The notes beneath the pieces are model-generated. The model saw nothing but the letters and a program-made list of their open reading frames with translations, did not search any database and had not been told where the DNA came from. Positions 16,485 to 24,990 of a DNA stretch of 26,150 nucleotides are shown here, one piece after another. The DNA lies in assembly GCA_016783105.1 (NCBI GenBank), contig JADHXF010000019.1:1-26150 (forward strand), in the 5' to 3' direction. The DNA comes from Dehalococcoidales bacterium (lineage in GTDB: Bacteria; Chloroflexota; Dehalococcoidia; Dehalococcoidales; RBG-16-60-22). Numbering within the stretch: the first letter of the stretch is position 1; every line of letters starts with the position of its first letter. A program made the position numbers and the translations under genes.

Positions 16485-17417
16485 ATGCTGGTCGACGAAG
16501 AGCTGGCCCGGTTCTCAGCAGATAAAGACACGCTCCTCACCGTTGGCGTGTTTGACGGCGTGCACCTGGGTCATAAGCATCTGATTTCACAGCTGGTGGG
16601 CAAGGCGGAGCAGGAAAACTCGCTGAGTGGGGTGGTAACGTTTCGGCAGCACCCCCAGGAGGTGCTGCACCCTGATATCAAGTTGCCGTTTCTTACCGAC
16701 CTCGCGCAGAGAGAAAAACTGCTCAGGAATGAAGGGGTGGATATTGTCGTTCCCCTTACCTTTACCGCTGAGACTTCCCGACTTAGCGCACGCGATTTTA
16801 TCGGTCTGCTCAAAAAACACCTGCGCATGCGTGGTATGGTAGTCGGGCCGGACTTTGCGCTGGGCAGAAAACGGGAAGGCAATGTGGACGCTCTCGGCAG
16901 ATTAGGGCGTGAGCTGGGCTTCAGCGTCACCGTGGTGCCTCCGGTGGTAATCGATGGAGAGATTGTGAGCAGTACCGCCATCAGACAGGCTCTGGCGGAT
17001 GGAGATGTACACCGGGTCCGCCGACTGGCCGGTCGCGGCTTCAGCCTCCGGGGCCATGTTGTTGCCGGTGCCGGAAGGGGAGTGGCCCTGGGGTTTCCCA
17101 CCGCTAACCTGGAGCCTGACCCAGAACAGGCCCTGCCCGCAGATGGGGTCTATGCCAGCCGGGCGGGCATTAACGGAAAGGGTTTTCCCTCCATGACCAA
17201 TATAGGTACCAAGCCCACCTTCGGTGATAAAAAGCGGGCGGTGGAGGTCTATATTGTGGATTACCAGGGCAACCTCTACGGGCGTGAAATACAGGTCGAG
17301 TTTGTGGAGCGGCTGCGCGGGGAGAAGAGGTTTGATAGCGTGGAAGACCTGAAAAAACAGATGGCCGAAGATGTGAAACGAGGCGTCGCCATACTGAGTG
17401 CTAAAATGGGAAGGTAA
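16485..17417 (+). CDS. ribF: Bifunctional riboflavin kinase/FAD synthetase
   Basis: Makes FMN from riboflavin and then FAD. The N-terminal nucleotidyltransferase domain has VGVFDGVHLGH (residues 20-30), GPDFALGRKREG and SSTAIRQAL; the C-terminal kinase domain has GRGVALGFPTANL, DGVYA and NIGTKPTFG with the usual end segment (YGREIQVEFVERLRGE). The length of 310 residues is standard. ATG 16485 follows CAGGGAAAAAGACA. No FMN riboswitch is recognisable in the 170-base gap upstream. tyrS begins two bases after its stop. Confidence 0.96.
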   Translation: MLVDEELARFSADKDTLLTVGVFDGVHLGHKHLISQLVGKAEQENSLSGVVTFRQHPQEVLHPDIKLPFLTDLAQREKLLRNEGVDIVVPLTFTAETSRLSARDFIGLLKKHLRMRGMVVGPDFALGRKREGNVDALGRLGRELGFSVTVVPPVVIDGEIVSSTAIRQALADGDVHRVRRLAGRGFSLRGHVVAGAGRGVALGFPTANLEPDPEQALPADGVYASRAGINGKGFPSMTNIGTKPTFGDKKRAVEVYIVDYQGNLYGREIQVEFVERLRGEKRFDSVEDLKKQMAEDVKRGVAILSAKMGR

Positions 17418-17419
17418 AT

Positions 17420-18616
17420 ATGAGTGACCAGGTAAGGAAAATGGCTGAGCAGGAAAAGGATTTCCTTTTGCGGCGGGGAGTAGCCGAGATTATCGTGGAG
17501 GATGAAATGATTGAGCTGCTCCGCTCCGGCAAAAAATTGAGATTAAAAGAAGGTTTTGACCCCAGTTTCCCCGATATTCATCTCGGCCACATGGTGTCGC
17601 TGCGGAAGCTGCGCCAGTTTCAGGAGCTTGGTCATCAGGTGGTACTTATCGTGGCCGACTGGACAGCCCGGATCGGCGACCCGAGCGGTGTTTCGGTAAC
17701 CCGCCCGATGCTGACCGTGGAGCAGGTAAGGGCCAATGCTCAGACCTACATGGAACAATTTTTCAAGGTGGTGGATAAGGGGAAAACCGAGGTGAGGTGG
17801 CAGAGCGAGTGGTTCGACAAGTTCACCCTCACCGAGGTTATCCAGTTGACCAGTAAGTTTACCGTCGCCCAGTTTCTGGCACGTGATGATTTTAATACCA
17901 GATATAATGAAAGGCAGCCGATTGCGCTAACCGAGTTTATGTACCCCCTGCTCCAGGCATATGACTCGGTGGCAATAGAGGCGGATGTCGAGTTCGGCGG
18001 CACCGACCAGAAATTTAATTTCCTGGTGGGAAGGGAACTGCAATCCATGCTGGGGCAGCGCCCCCAGCAGTGTTTCATGACGCCGCTTCTGGTGGGCACT
18101 GACGGCAGCCAGAAGATGAGCAAGAGCCTGGGGAACTACATCGGCGTGACCGAGCCGCCGGATGAAATCTACGGCAAGGCCATGTCCATCCGTGACGACC
18201 TGATTATCCAGTACTTTGAGCTGGTAACTGATGTGCCTGATAAAGAGCTTGAGGAATTCAGGCAGGCATTGAAAAACAACGCCGTCAACCCGATGGAGCT
18301 CAAGAAGCGTCTGGCCAGGGAACTGGTCACCCAGCTTTACGACCAGAAAGCAGCCAGTGAAGCTGAGGAACATTTTGAAAAGGTTCATCAAAAAGGAGAG
18401 ATACCAGAGGATATTGAGCTCGGGACAAAATCAGGCAGCATTCTTCAGGATTATTTAGTGGAGAACAAAATGGCCAAAAGCAGGAGTGAAGCCAGGCGTT
18501 TGGTAGAACAGGGTGCCGTATATATTAATGGCGGAAGAGTTACTGATATAAATTATACATTCCCGAAAGATACTATCATACGGGTCGGTAAAAGAAGATT
18601 TATTAAATCTACTTAG
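17420..18616 (+). CDS. tyrS: Tyrosyl-tRNA synthetase
   Basis: Class I aminoacyl-tRNA synthetase that charges tRNA-Tyr. HLGH (residues 54-57) is the HIGH motif and KMSKS (232-236) is perfect; FGGTDQKFNFLVGREL is the tyrosine-binding region and LARDDFNTRY is typical of the TyrZ-like subgroup. The C-terminal S4 RNA-binding domain covers about 335-398 (MAKSRSEARRLVEQGAVYIN). Length of 398 residues fits. GGAAGG precedes ATG 17420 inside the end of ribF, so the two are coupled. Confidence 0.96.
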   Translation: MSDQVRKMAEQEKDFLLRRGVAEIIVEDEMIELLRSGKKLRLKEGFDPSFPDIHLGHMVSLRKLRQFQELGHQVVLIVADWTARIGDPSGVSVTRPMLTVEQVRANAQTYMEQFFKVVDKGKTEVRWQSEWFDKFTLTEVIQLTSKFTVAQFLARDDFNTRYNERQPIALTEFMYPLLQAYDSVAIEADVEFGGTDQKFNFLVGRELQSMLGQRPQQCFMTPLLVGTDGSQKMSKSLGNYIGVTEPPDEIYGKAMSIRDDLIIQYFELVTDVPDKELEEFRQALKNNAVNPMELKKRLARELVTQLYDQKAASEAEEHFEKVHQKGEIPEDIELGTKSGSILQDYLVENKMAKSRSEARRLVEQGAVYINGGRVTDINYTFPKDTIIRVGKRRFIKST

Positions 18617-18676
18617 GATAGGTTCGTTTGCCAGAGTGATTAATACTGATATTGAGGAGAGAGGAAGGTAAATAAA

Positions 18677-19759
18677 ATGGGGCAGTTGCGTATTCCAGGA
18701 CCGACCCCGTGCCCGCCGGAAGTGCTTCAGGCGATGGCCTGGCAGATGATAAACCACCGCGGGCCGGAATTCGAGAAGATGCTGCGTGATGTCACCGCCA
18801 AACTGAAACAGCTATTCCAGACGAAAAATGATTTATACCTGCTGACGTGCTCCGGGACGGGAGGGCTGGAGGCGGCAATTGTCAACACGCTCTCTCCGGG
18901 GGACAAGGTCCTTTCCGTAGCGATGGGCGCGTTCGGCGAACGGTTTACCGGCATGGCAGGGGCGTTCGGTGCCGAGGTTATCCCGCTCCGTGTGGAGTGG
19001 GGCAGGGCGGCTGACCCTGATGAAGTCCGGCGTGCACTGCAAAAGGAACCGGAAATCAAGGCTGTGCTGATGACGCATAATGAAACATCGACTGGTGTTA
19101 CCAATGACCTGGCGACCCTCAGCGACGTGGTCAAGGAGTTTGATAAACTGCTGCTGGTCGATGCCATCAGCAGCCTGGGCTCGATTGACCTGCCGGTGGA
19201 CAAGTGGCACTGCGATGTAACCGTTACTGCGTCCCAGAAGGGGTGGATGGTGCCTCCCGGTCTGGCGATGGTCAGTGTCAGCAAGGAGGCCTGGCAGGCC
19301 CACGCCAAAGCCAAGATGCCCCGTTTCAACTGGGATTTTGCCAGTGCCCAGAAATACCTGGAAATAGGGCAGACGCCCTGGACGCCGGCCGTATCAATCG
19401 TGTTTGCGCTTTCGGTGGCGCTGGATATGATCCTGAAGGAAGGACTATCCAATATCTTCGCCCGCCATGCCCGGGTCGGTAAAGCGGCCCGAGATGGTGT
19501 TAAATCGCTGGGATTCTCTCTCTTTGCCGACGAGAAATATGCTTCCAATACAGTTACTGCCGTATCGGTCAAGGACGGCATGAACGTAAAGGAGATGCTC
19601 AGAATTCTGCGCGAGGAATATCAGATAATACTTTCCGGTGGTCAGGCGAGCCTGCAGGGCAAGATATTCCGCATCGGACACCTGGGCCTGGTAACGGAAG
19701 AAGATATCAAAGAGATAATTTCCGTCCTGAAGGGAGTGCTGCCCAGAGTAGGCGCGTAG
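18677..19759 (+). CDS. Class V aminotransferase (alanine/serine-glyoxylate type)
   Basis: PLP-dependent aminotransferase of 360 residues. Family marks are the start RIPGPTPCPPEVLQAM, NHRGPEFEKML, SGTGGLEAAIVNTLSPGDKV, MTHNETSTGV, LLVDAISSLG with the PLP-binding Asp, and TASQKGWMVPPG with Schiff-base Lys188. Such enzymes use alanine, serine or phosphoserine with glyoxylate or pyruvate; in anaerobes of this type they often replace SerC next to serA. No serA follows here. AGGAAGGTAAATAAA supplies the ribosome site. It lies 60 bases after tyrS and 15 before the rhodanese gene. Confidence 0.9.
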   Translation: MGQLRIPGPTPCPPEVLQAMAWQMINHRGPEFEKMLRDVTAKLKQLFQTKNDLYLLTCSGTGGLEAAIVNTLSPGDKVLSVAMGAFGERFTGMAGAFGAEVIPLRVEWGRAADPDEVRRALQKEPEIKAVLMTHNETSTGVTNDLATLSDVVKEFDKLLLVDAISSLGSIDLPVDKWHCDVTVTASQKGWMVPPGLAMVSVSKEAWQAHAKAKMPRFNWDFASAQKYLEIGQTPWTPAVSIVFALSVALDMILKEGLSNIFARHARVGKAARDGVKSLGFSLFADEKYASNTVTAVSVKDGMNVKEMLRILREEYQIILSGGQASLQGKIFRIGHLGLVTEEDIKEIISVLKGVLPRVGA

Positions 19760-19774
19760 CACATTTTTAGGGTA

Positions 19775-20212
19775 ATGACCGCAAAGCAACGGTGTATACT
19801 GGCAGTACTGGTTTCACTGACTGCTGTGCTTGTATCGCTGGGCGCCTGCTCCAATAAAGGGGAAACGGGAATCCCGGGTCAGGTAATCGAGGACGTTTCG
19901 CTTGAAGAGGCGTTCACCCTGATGGAGGACAACCGGGGCCGCCATGATTTCATCATTATCGACCTCCGTTCCGCCGATGAATACGCCAGCGGCCACGTAG
20001 AAGAGGCGATTAATCTGGATTACAGTTCTCCTGATTTCGCCCGGGAGCTGGATGAACTCGACCGTGATAAGGTCTATCTTCTCTGCGGCCATACAGATGA
20101 TGTCAGCGGCCGGGTTCTGGATATGATGGCCGGTCTTGGCTTCGTCGAGGTTTACAACATGATTGGCGGGATGGAGCGCTGGGAGAGAATAAGACTGCCA
20201 CAGGTAAAATAA
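19775..20212 (+). CDS. Rhodanese-domain lipoprotein
   Basis: A 145-residue protein with an N-terminal hydrophobic segment (about 8-22) ending in the lipobox SLGAC, Cys25, so it is likely a lipoprotein on the outer face of the membrane. The rest is one rhodanese domain: FIIIDLRSADEYASGHVEEAINL and the active-site strand DKVYLLCGHTDDVSGR with Cys104, then MIGGMERW. The loop after the Cys lacks the Arg of classical thiosulfate sulfurtransferases, so the substrate is unclear; persulfide or thiol chemistry outside the membrane is an inference. It ends the tyrS/aminotransferase unit, followed by a terminator. Confidence 0.85.
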   Translation: MTAKQRCILAVLVSLTAVLVSLGACSNKGETGIPGQVIEDVSLEEAFTLMEDNRGRHDFIIIDLRSADEYASGHVEEAINLDYSSPDFARELDELDRDKVYLLCGHTDDVSGRVLDMMAGLGFVEVYNMIGGMERWERIRLPQVK

Positions 20213-20241
20213 GAAACTGCTCACTGAAGCTGTATTCACGG

Positions 20242-20265
20242 GAGGGGTTATGCGCCCCTCTTTTT
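20242..20265 (+). terminator. Intrinsic terminator after the rhodanese gene
   Basis: GAGGGG (20242-20247) and CCCCTC (20255-20260) form a 6-bp stem with a seven-base loop, followed directly by five Ts. It lies 30 bases after the rhodanese stop and 23 bases before the UDG promoter, so it closes the unit cleanly. Confidence 0.8.
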
Positions 20266-20287
20266 GCTTCTGCAGCTATACTTCAAA

Positions 20288-20316
20288 TTGACTTGACATA
20301 TAGGTAATGCTATCAT
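20288..20316 (+). promoter_or_regulatory. Promoter of the UDG-RNase J-FtsK unit
   Basis: TTGACT (20288-20293), 17-base spacer, TATCAT (20311-20316) with TG at 20308-20309, an extended -10. The start of transcription should be near 20323, at the edge of the inverted repeat 20324-20361. A second TTGACA at 20293-20298 overlaps the -35 but has no well-spaced -10. Confidence 0.65.
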
Positions 20317-20323
20317 AAACACA

Positions 20324-20361
20324 GAATTCAGCAGGCTGATTTACTAAGCCTGGTTGAATTC
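20324..20361 (+). other. Long inverted repeat in the UDG leader
   Basis: GAATTCA (20324-20330) pairs with TGAATTC (20355-20361) and CAGGCT (20332-20337) with AGCCTG (20347-20352): 13 base pairs with a small internal loop and a nine-base apical loop. It begins at about +1 of the promoter and ends nine bases before the ATG. It has no T tract, so it is not a terminator; a 5' stabilising hairpin, a translation control element or an operator are the options. Confidence 0.7.
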
Positions 20362-20370
20362 CTGAATGTT

Positions 20371-20967
20371 ATGTCGACACTAAGTGAACTTAACCAGGAA
20401 GTTGCCCGCTGTCTGCTCTGTGAGATAGCAAAATATCGGACAAATACCGTACCTGGAGAGGGGCCGGAGGATGCTGAAATCATGTTTATCGGTGAAGCTC
20501 CAGGCTGGCATGAAGACCAGCAGGGACGGCCTTTTGTCGGGCCGGCAGGGCACTACCTGGACCAACTATTGGCATCCATTGGCTTAACGCGGCGGCAGGT
20601 CTTTATCGCTAATGTAATAAAATGCCGTCCGCCAAATAACCGCGACCCGCTGCCGACAGAAGTTCAGAACTGCCAGAAATGGCTCGACCAGCAGATAGAG
20701 ATAATCAAGCCCAGAATGATTGTTACTCTGGGCCGCTATTCCATGGCCAGGTTTTTCCCGGGCCAAAGTATAAGCAAAATTCACGGGACTGCGGTCAGGC
20801 AGGACAACACCATATACTTCGCGATGTACCACCCGGCGGCGGCTCTCCACCAGCAAAGTCTGCGGCAGGCAATAGAGGCAGATATGAAGAAGATACCAGT
20901 CGTTCTTGCCGAGACAAAAAGTGTTCCGGAAGCTGAATCCGGACCTCAGCAATTGAGTATGTTATAG
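20371..20967 (+). CDS. Uracil-DNA glycosylase, family 4 (FeS type)
   Basis: Removes uracil from DNA in base excision repair. The 198-residue protein has the four cluster-binding cysteines Cys14, Cys17, Cys85 and Cys101, the active segment GEAPGWHEDQQGRPFVGPAG (41-60), FIANVIKCRPPNNRDP and the C-terminal MYHPAAALH motif. Length and order fit the thermophile and Chloroflexota family 4 enzymes, including YRTNTVPGEG. ATG 20371 is chosen by family alignment; no Shine-Dalgarno sequence is seen and the leader just upstream is a stable hairpin. RNase J begins ten bases after the stop. Confidence 0.93.
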   Translation: MSTLSELNQEVARCLLCEIAKYRTNTVPGEGPEDAEIMFIGEAPGWHEDQQGRPFVGPAGHYLDQLLASIGLTRRQVFIANVIKCRPPNNRDPLPTEVQNCQKWLDQQIEIIKPRMIVTLGRYSMARFFPGQSISKIHGTAVRQDNTIYFAMYHPAAALHQQSLRQAIEADMKKIPVVLAETKSVPEAESGPQQLSML

Positions 20968-20977
20968 GACTGTTTAA

Positions 20978-22636
20978 ATGACCAAATCGAAGTTAAAGCT
21001 TATTCCCCTCGGTGGTCTCAGCGAGATCGGCAAAAACATGATGTTGCTGGAGTATGCGAACGACATCTTAATTATTGATGCCGGCCTCATGTTTCCCGGA
21101 GAAGAAATGCTGGGCATTGACCTGGTAATCCCTGACATCAATTACCTTCTGGATAAGAAAGATAAAATAAGGGGCATTGTCGTCACGCACGGCCACGAGG
21201 ACCATATCGGCGCGCTGCCATACGTTTTATCACAGCTTAATGTCCCTATCTATGCTACCCGCCTGACCAGTGGCATGATACGGGTTAAACTCAAGGAGCG
21301 GAAAGCACTGGCCGACACCAAGCTCAAAGTGGTATCGCCCGGCGAACAGATAACGCTGGGGGTATTCAAAGTGGAGTTTTTCCCTGTCTGTCACAGTGTT
21401 CCCGATGCCGCCGGCCTCATTATAAATACACCGGTTGGCGTGGTGGTACACAGTGGCGATTTTAAGCTCGACTACACGCCGGTCTATGGCCGGCCAACCG
21501 ACCTTTCGCGCCTGTCTCAGGTGGGGGCACAGGGGGTTTTACTCCTTCTTTCCGACTCCACGTATGCCGAGCTTCCAGGCTATACACCGTCGGAGAAGGT
21601 GGTCGGAGAGACCCTGGACCATATCATGGGTGATGCGCCGGGGAGGGTGATCATCACCACCTTTTCCTCGCTGGTATCGCGCGTCCAGCAGGTGATTGAT
21701 GCTGCCGCCAAGCATGGGCGGCGTGTTTTCATTGTCGGACGCAGCATGAGTGATACGGTACGCATGGCGCTGGAGCTCGGTTATATTCAGGCTCCGGACG
21801 GAATCCTGGGCAGAATTGAAGAAGCCCGTGGTCTCCCGCACAACAAGGTAGTATTTGTTACCACCGGCAGCCAGGGCGAGCCAACCTCGGCGCTGGTGCG
21901 CATGGCAAATCGTGACCATCCCAACGTTAACATCCATTCCGGAGATACCATCGTAATATCAGCAACGCCAATCCCCGGCAACGAGGCCGTGGTCAACCGC
22001 ACGGTGGATAACCTTTTCAAGCAGGGGGCGCGGGTACTGTACGATAAAGTAGCGCAGGTTCATGTCCATGGCCACGGAAGCCAGGAGGAGCTTAAGCTAT
22101 TGCTTAATCTGGTGAAGCCAAAGTTCTTCATGCCCATTCACGGTGAATACCGCCACCTCAGCCTGCACGCCAAACTGGCCGAATCAGTGGGCATCCCGAA
22201 GGACAATACCTTTGTTATGGAAGACGGGGATATTCTTGAGCTCACCGCAGAGTCGGCGAAAAAAGATGGCAAGGTCGCCTCGGGAAACGTGTATGTTGAT
22301 GGATTGAGCGTTGGCGATATCGGCGGCGTGGTGCTGCGCAATCGGCGCATGCTGTCCCAAGACGGCATCGTGGTGGCGATAATTGCGGTAAACCGGCAGA
22401 CGGGCAAGCTGGTGGGGCGTCCTGACATTGTGACACGGGGCTTCGTTGATACCAGAGAGTTCAAAGAAATGATTGATGAAAGCCGCGACCTGCTGGCCAA
22501 AGCACTGGACCACAGCGGTGCCCGTGCTACCGAATGGAGCTTTGTCAACGTGAAGGTGAGGGATACGCTGGATAAATTTTACTATGAGAGGACCAAGCTT
22601 CGCCCGATGATTCTGCCATTTATGGTTAAGGTATAG
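20978..22636 (+). CDS. rnj: Ribonuclease J
   Basis: Metallo-beta-lactamase/beta-CASP ribonuclease with endonuclease and 5'-3' exonuclease activity in RNA decay and rRNA maturation. HGHEDH is at residues 71-76, with FPVCHSVPD, HSGDFKLDYTPV, SDSTYAE and the beta-CASP motifs FSSLVSRVQQVIDAA and FMPIHGEYRHL. Length of 552 residues is the family norm. The start fits LIPLGGLSEIGKNM. Weak AGGA precedes the ATG. ftsK follows five bases after the stop. Confidence 0.96.
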   Translation: MTKSKLKLIPLGGLSEIGKNMMLLEYANDILIIDAGLMFPGEEMLGIDLVIPDINYLLDKKDKIRGIVVTHGHEDHIGALPYVLSQLNVPIYATRLTSGMIRVKLKERKALADTKLKVVSPGEQITLGVFKVEFFPVCHSVPDAAGLIINTPVGVVVHSGDFKLDYTPVYGRPTDLSRLSQVGAQGVLLLLSDSTYAELPGYTPSEKVVGETLDHIMGDAPGRVIITTFSSLVSRVQQVIDAAAKHGRRVFIVGRSMSDTVRMALELGYIQAPDGILGRIEEARGLPHNKVVFVTTGSQGEPTSALVRMANRDHPNVNIHSGDTIVISATPIPGNEAVVNRTVDNLFKQGARVLYDKVAQVHVHGHGSQEELKLLLNLVKPKFFMPIHGEYRHLSLHAKLAESVGIPKDNTFVMEDGDILELTAESAKKDGKVASGNVYVDGLSVGDIGGVVLRNRRMLSQDGIVVAIIAVNRQTGKLVGRPDIVTRGFVDTREFKEMIDESRDLLAKALDHSGARATEWSFVNVKVRDTLDKFYYERTKLRPMILPFMVKV

Positions 22637-22641
22637 CGGCT

Positions 22642-24915
22642 ATGCCAAAAAGAAAACCCAGAGCAGACAATGAATTCCTGAACAAGCCGGGTCGAAAACA
22701 AAAGCGGCGTTCCTTTCTGGGTGGGCTGTTCAGTTTCCTGTGGTGGCCGCCAGTGCGCTATACCATTCTGCTGGCGATTATCGGTTTTGGGGTCTGGTTA
22801 TTCCGTGAGAGGTTTTTCGGTCTTTTTGGCTGGGGGCTGCTCTTCATTGCCGCGGCGTTCATCACCATTATCGTTCAGATAAAGAGGCGAAAGCTGTCCT
22901 CGTTTGTTTTACGCTTCAATAGGTGGCTGGGGGCTGTTGCCTTTGTCCTGGCGGCCTGGGGGATACTGGCTGTTTTAGACCTGGGGGGCAAATTCGGCGA
23001 TGCTCTTATCATGGAGCCCGCACCGGTGGTCGATATACTAATCATCATAGGGCTTACTGTCGTTGGTATAACCATGGTCGCTCCCAAGGCCTGCATACGG
23101 CTGGTCGCCAAGTTCCTCTCGTGGTTGGGAGTCCAGGTCCAACGGCGGCCGGAAAAGGTTCCCAAGTACCTCGAGAAACAGCTTGAGGAAGAACGCGCTG
23201 CGATGCCACCCCATATACAGCTTCACCCGAGGCCGCCTATTGAGGAAAAGCCCCCCATGCCGCACGTGATGGAGCAGCCCACCATGAGGCCGGAAAAGGT
23301 GCTGCCAAAATCGCCGCTGATGACTCCACCGGAGAGAGAAGCCGGAGCGGCGGCGCTGACCACCCAGGAGCTCAGACAGGTGGCGCAGGAGGTATGGAAG
23401 AAATACGGACAGTCGTCTGACCTGGTGGTGATTGATGGCTGGCGTCTGCCCCCGATAGACATACTCGACACGACGCCGGAAATCGAGTTCAGTGAGGCGG
23501 ATAACGTACAGAGGGCAAAGATAATTGAAGACGCGCTGAACAGCTATGGTGTTGAGACCAAAGTGGTGCAGATAAACGCCGGGCCCACGGTAACCCAGTT
23601 TGGCGTGGAGCCGGGCTGGGACAGGAAGTTGCGGGAGAGGAAGGAGCGGGACAGGAACGGTGAGGTCACGGTAACAATGGAGGAGGTGTCCAAGACCAGG
23701 GTCAAGGTGGACCGGATTACCTCTCTGGCGAATGACCTGGCTCTGGCGCTGGCGGCACCGAGCATCAGAATCGAAGCCCCGGTGCCGGGAAAGTCGATAG
23801 TTGGCATTGAGGTGCCGAACACCAGCATCGGCGTGGTCGGCCTGCGCGGTGTTATTGAGTCCGGCAGCTATCAGAAACAGCAGGCGCGGTCGAAGTTGGC
23901 GCTGGCGCTGGGCAAGGGCGCCGGTGGCGAGTCAGTAACCGGTGACCTGACCCGGATGCCTCACCTGCTTATCGCCGGGGCCACCGGCAGCGGGAAAACG
24001 GTCTGTCTTAATGCCATTATCAGCTGCTTGCTGCTCAACAATACTCCGTTCGATACCAGGTTCATCATGATTGACCCCAAGCGCGTTGAGCTAACGCCGT
24101 ACAACAGCATCCCGCATCTGGCCACCCCGGTTATCGTTGATACCACAAAGGCTTTGAGTACACTGCGCTGGCTGAGCCAGGAAATGGACCAGCGGTACCA
24201 GAAACTGGCCGCGGCTGGCGCCCGCAACATTGAGGGTTACAACAAGAACCGCGAGGGTGCCGATAAAATGCCCTACATGGTGCTTATCATTGACGAGCTG
24301 GCCGACCTGATGATGACCAGCTTTGACGAGGTGGAGCATACTTTGTGCCGGCTGGCCCAGCTGGCACGTGCCACCGGCATCCACCTGGTCGTGGCCACGC
24401 AGCGTCCTTCGGTGGACGTGGTTACCGGGTTAATCAAGGCCAACTTCCCGACGCGCATCAGCTTTGCCGTTACCTCTCAGGTGGACTCGCGCACCATCCT
24501 TGACGGTGCCGGGGCGGAGAAGCTGCTGGGCAGGGGAGACATGCTTTACATGCCCACGGAAGCGGGCAAGCCGAAGCGGCTTCAGGGCTGCTTTGTCTCC
24601 GACCCCGAGGTGGAGCGGCTGGTCTACTTCTGGAACAGCCAGAAGGAGCAGCAGGCGGAGCCGATTAAGATTGAGTCACTGGTGATGCCAGCCACAATGG
24701 GCGGACGTGGCGGCCAGCAGGAAGACCCGCTTATGGACGCCGCCCGCGAGCTGGCGCAGGAGCACGACCACATTTCAACGTCCTACCTGCAGCGGAAACT
24801 GCACATCGGCTACCCCAGGGCCGCCCGCATCATGGAGCAGATTGAGGAGGAGATGGGGGGAGACGTTGGTGGGGGAGAAGGGGAAGAGGAACAGGCTGAG
24901 CAAGGTCTGAGGTAA
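22642..24915 (+). CDS. ftsK: DNA translocase FtsK/SpoIIIE
   Basis: Membrane-anchored, ATP-driven DNA pump that clears chromosomes from the division septum. Of 757 residues, the N-terminal 150 hold a basic start and four probable membrane helices (about 37-53, 58-79, 94-112, 127-147); a Pro/Glu-rich linker runs to about 230; the motor follows with Walker A GATGSGKT (446-453), MIDPKRVELTPYNSIPHL and Walker B LIIDELADLM with Asp551; the C-terminal gamma winged helix is MDAARELAQEHDHISTSYL with GYPRAARIMEQIE. The linker is short and the length is at the low end of the family. It closes the UDG-rnj-ftsK unit and marks the end of the high-G+C core part of the window. Confidence 0.95.
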   Translation: MPKRKPRADNEFLNKPGRKQKRRSFLGGLFSFLWWPPVRYTILLAIIGFGVWLFRERFFGLFGWGLLFIAAAFITIIVQIKRRKLSSFVLRFNRWLGAVAFVLAAWGILAVLDLGGKFGDALIMEPAPVVDILIIIGLTVVGITMVAPKACIRLVAKFLSWLGVQVQRRPEKVPKYLEKQLEEERAAMPPHIQLHPRPPIEEKPPMPHVMEQPTMRPEKVLPKSPLMTPPEREAGAAALTTQELRQVAQEVWKKYGQSSDLVVIDGWRLPPIDILDTTPEIEFSEADNVQRAKIIEDALNSYGVETKVVQINAGPTVTQFGVEPGWDRKLRERKERDRNGEVTVTMEEVSKTRVKVDRITSLANDLALALAAPSIRIEAPVPGKSIVGIEVPNTSIGVVGLRGVIESGSYQKQQARSKLALALGKGAGGESVTGDLTRMPHLLIAGATGSGKTVCLNAIISCLLLNNTPFDTRFIMIDPKRVELTPYNSIPHLATPVIVDTTKALSTLRWLSQEMDQRYQKLAAAGARNIEGYNKNREGADKMPYMVLIIDELADLMMTSFDEVEHTLCRLAQLARATGIHLVVATQRPSVDVVTGLIKANFPTRISFAVTSQVDSRTILDGAGAEKLLGRGDMLYMPTEAGKPKRLQGCFVSDPEVERLVYFWNSQKEQQAEPIKIESLVMPATMGGRGGQQEDPLMDAARELAQEHDHISTSYLQRKLHIGYPRAARIMEQIEEEMGGDVGGGEGEEEQAEQGLR

Positions 24916-24954
24916 GAGGCCTCCGAGGGTTAGGTTTACCAACCCCACAACATT

Positions 24955-24983
24955 TTGACATAAATCATTGAACAAGCTAGAAT
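24955..24983 (+). promoter_or_regulatory. Consensus promoter of the PLD-like gene
   Basis: TTGACA (24955-24960), exactly 17 bases, TAGAAT (24978-24983). The -35 is perfect and the -10 has five of six matches. The expected start, six to eight bases after the -10, coincides with the ATG at 24991, so the transcript would have no leader. Confidence 0.8.
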
Positions 24984-24990
24984 ATGGCAA

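Noticed and set aside
18628..18655. TTGCCA and TATTGA as a promoter for the aminotransferase gene
   Set aside because: The -10 is a poor match and spacing is 16; read-through from tyrS is equally likely.
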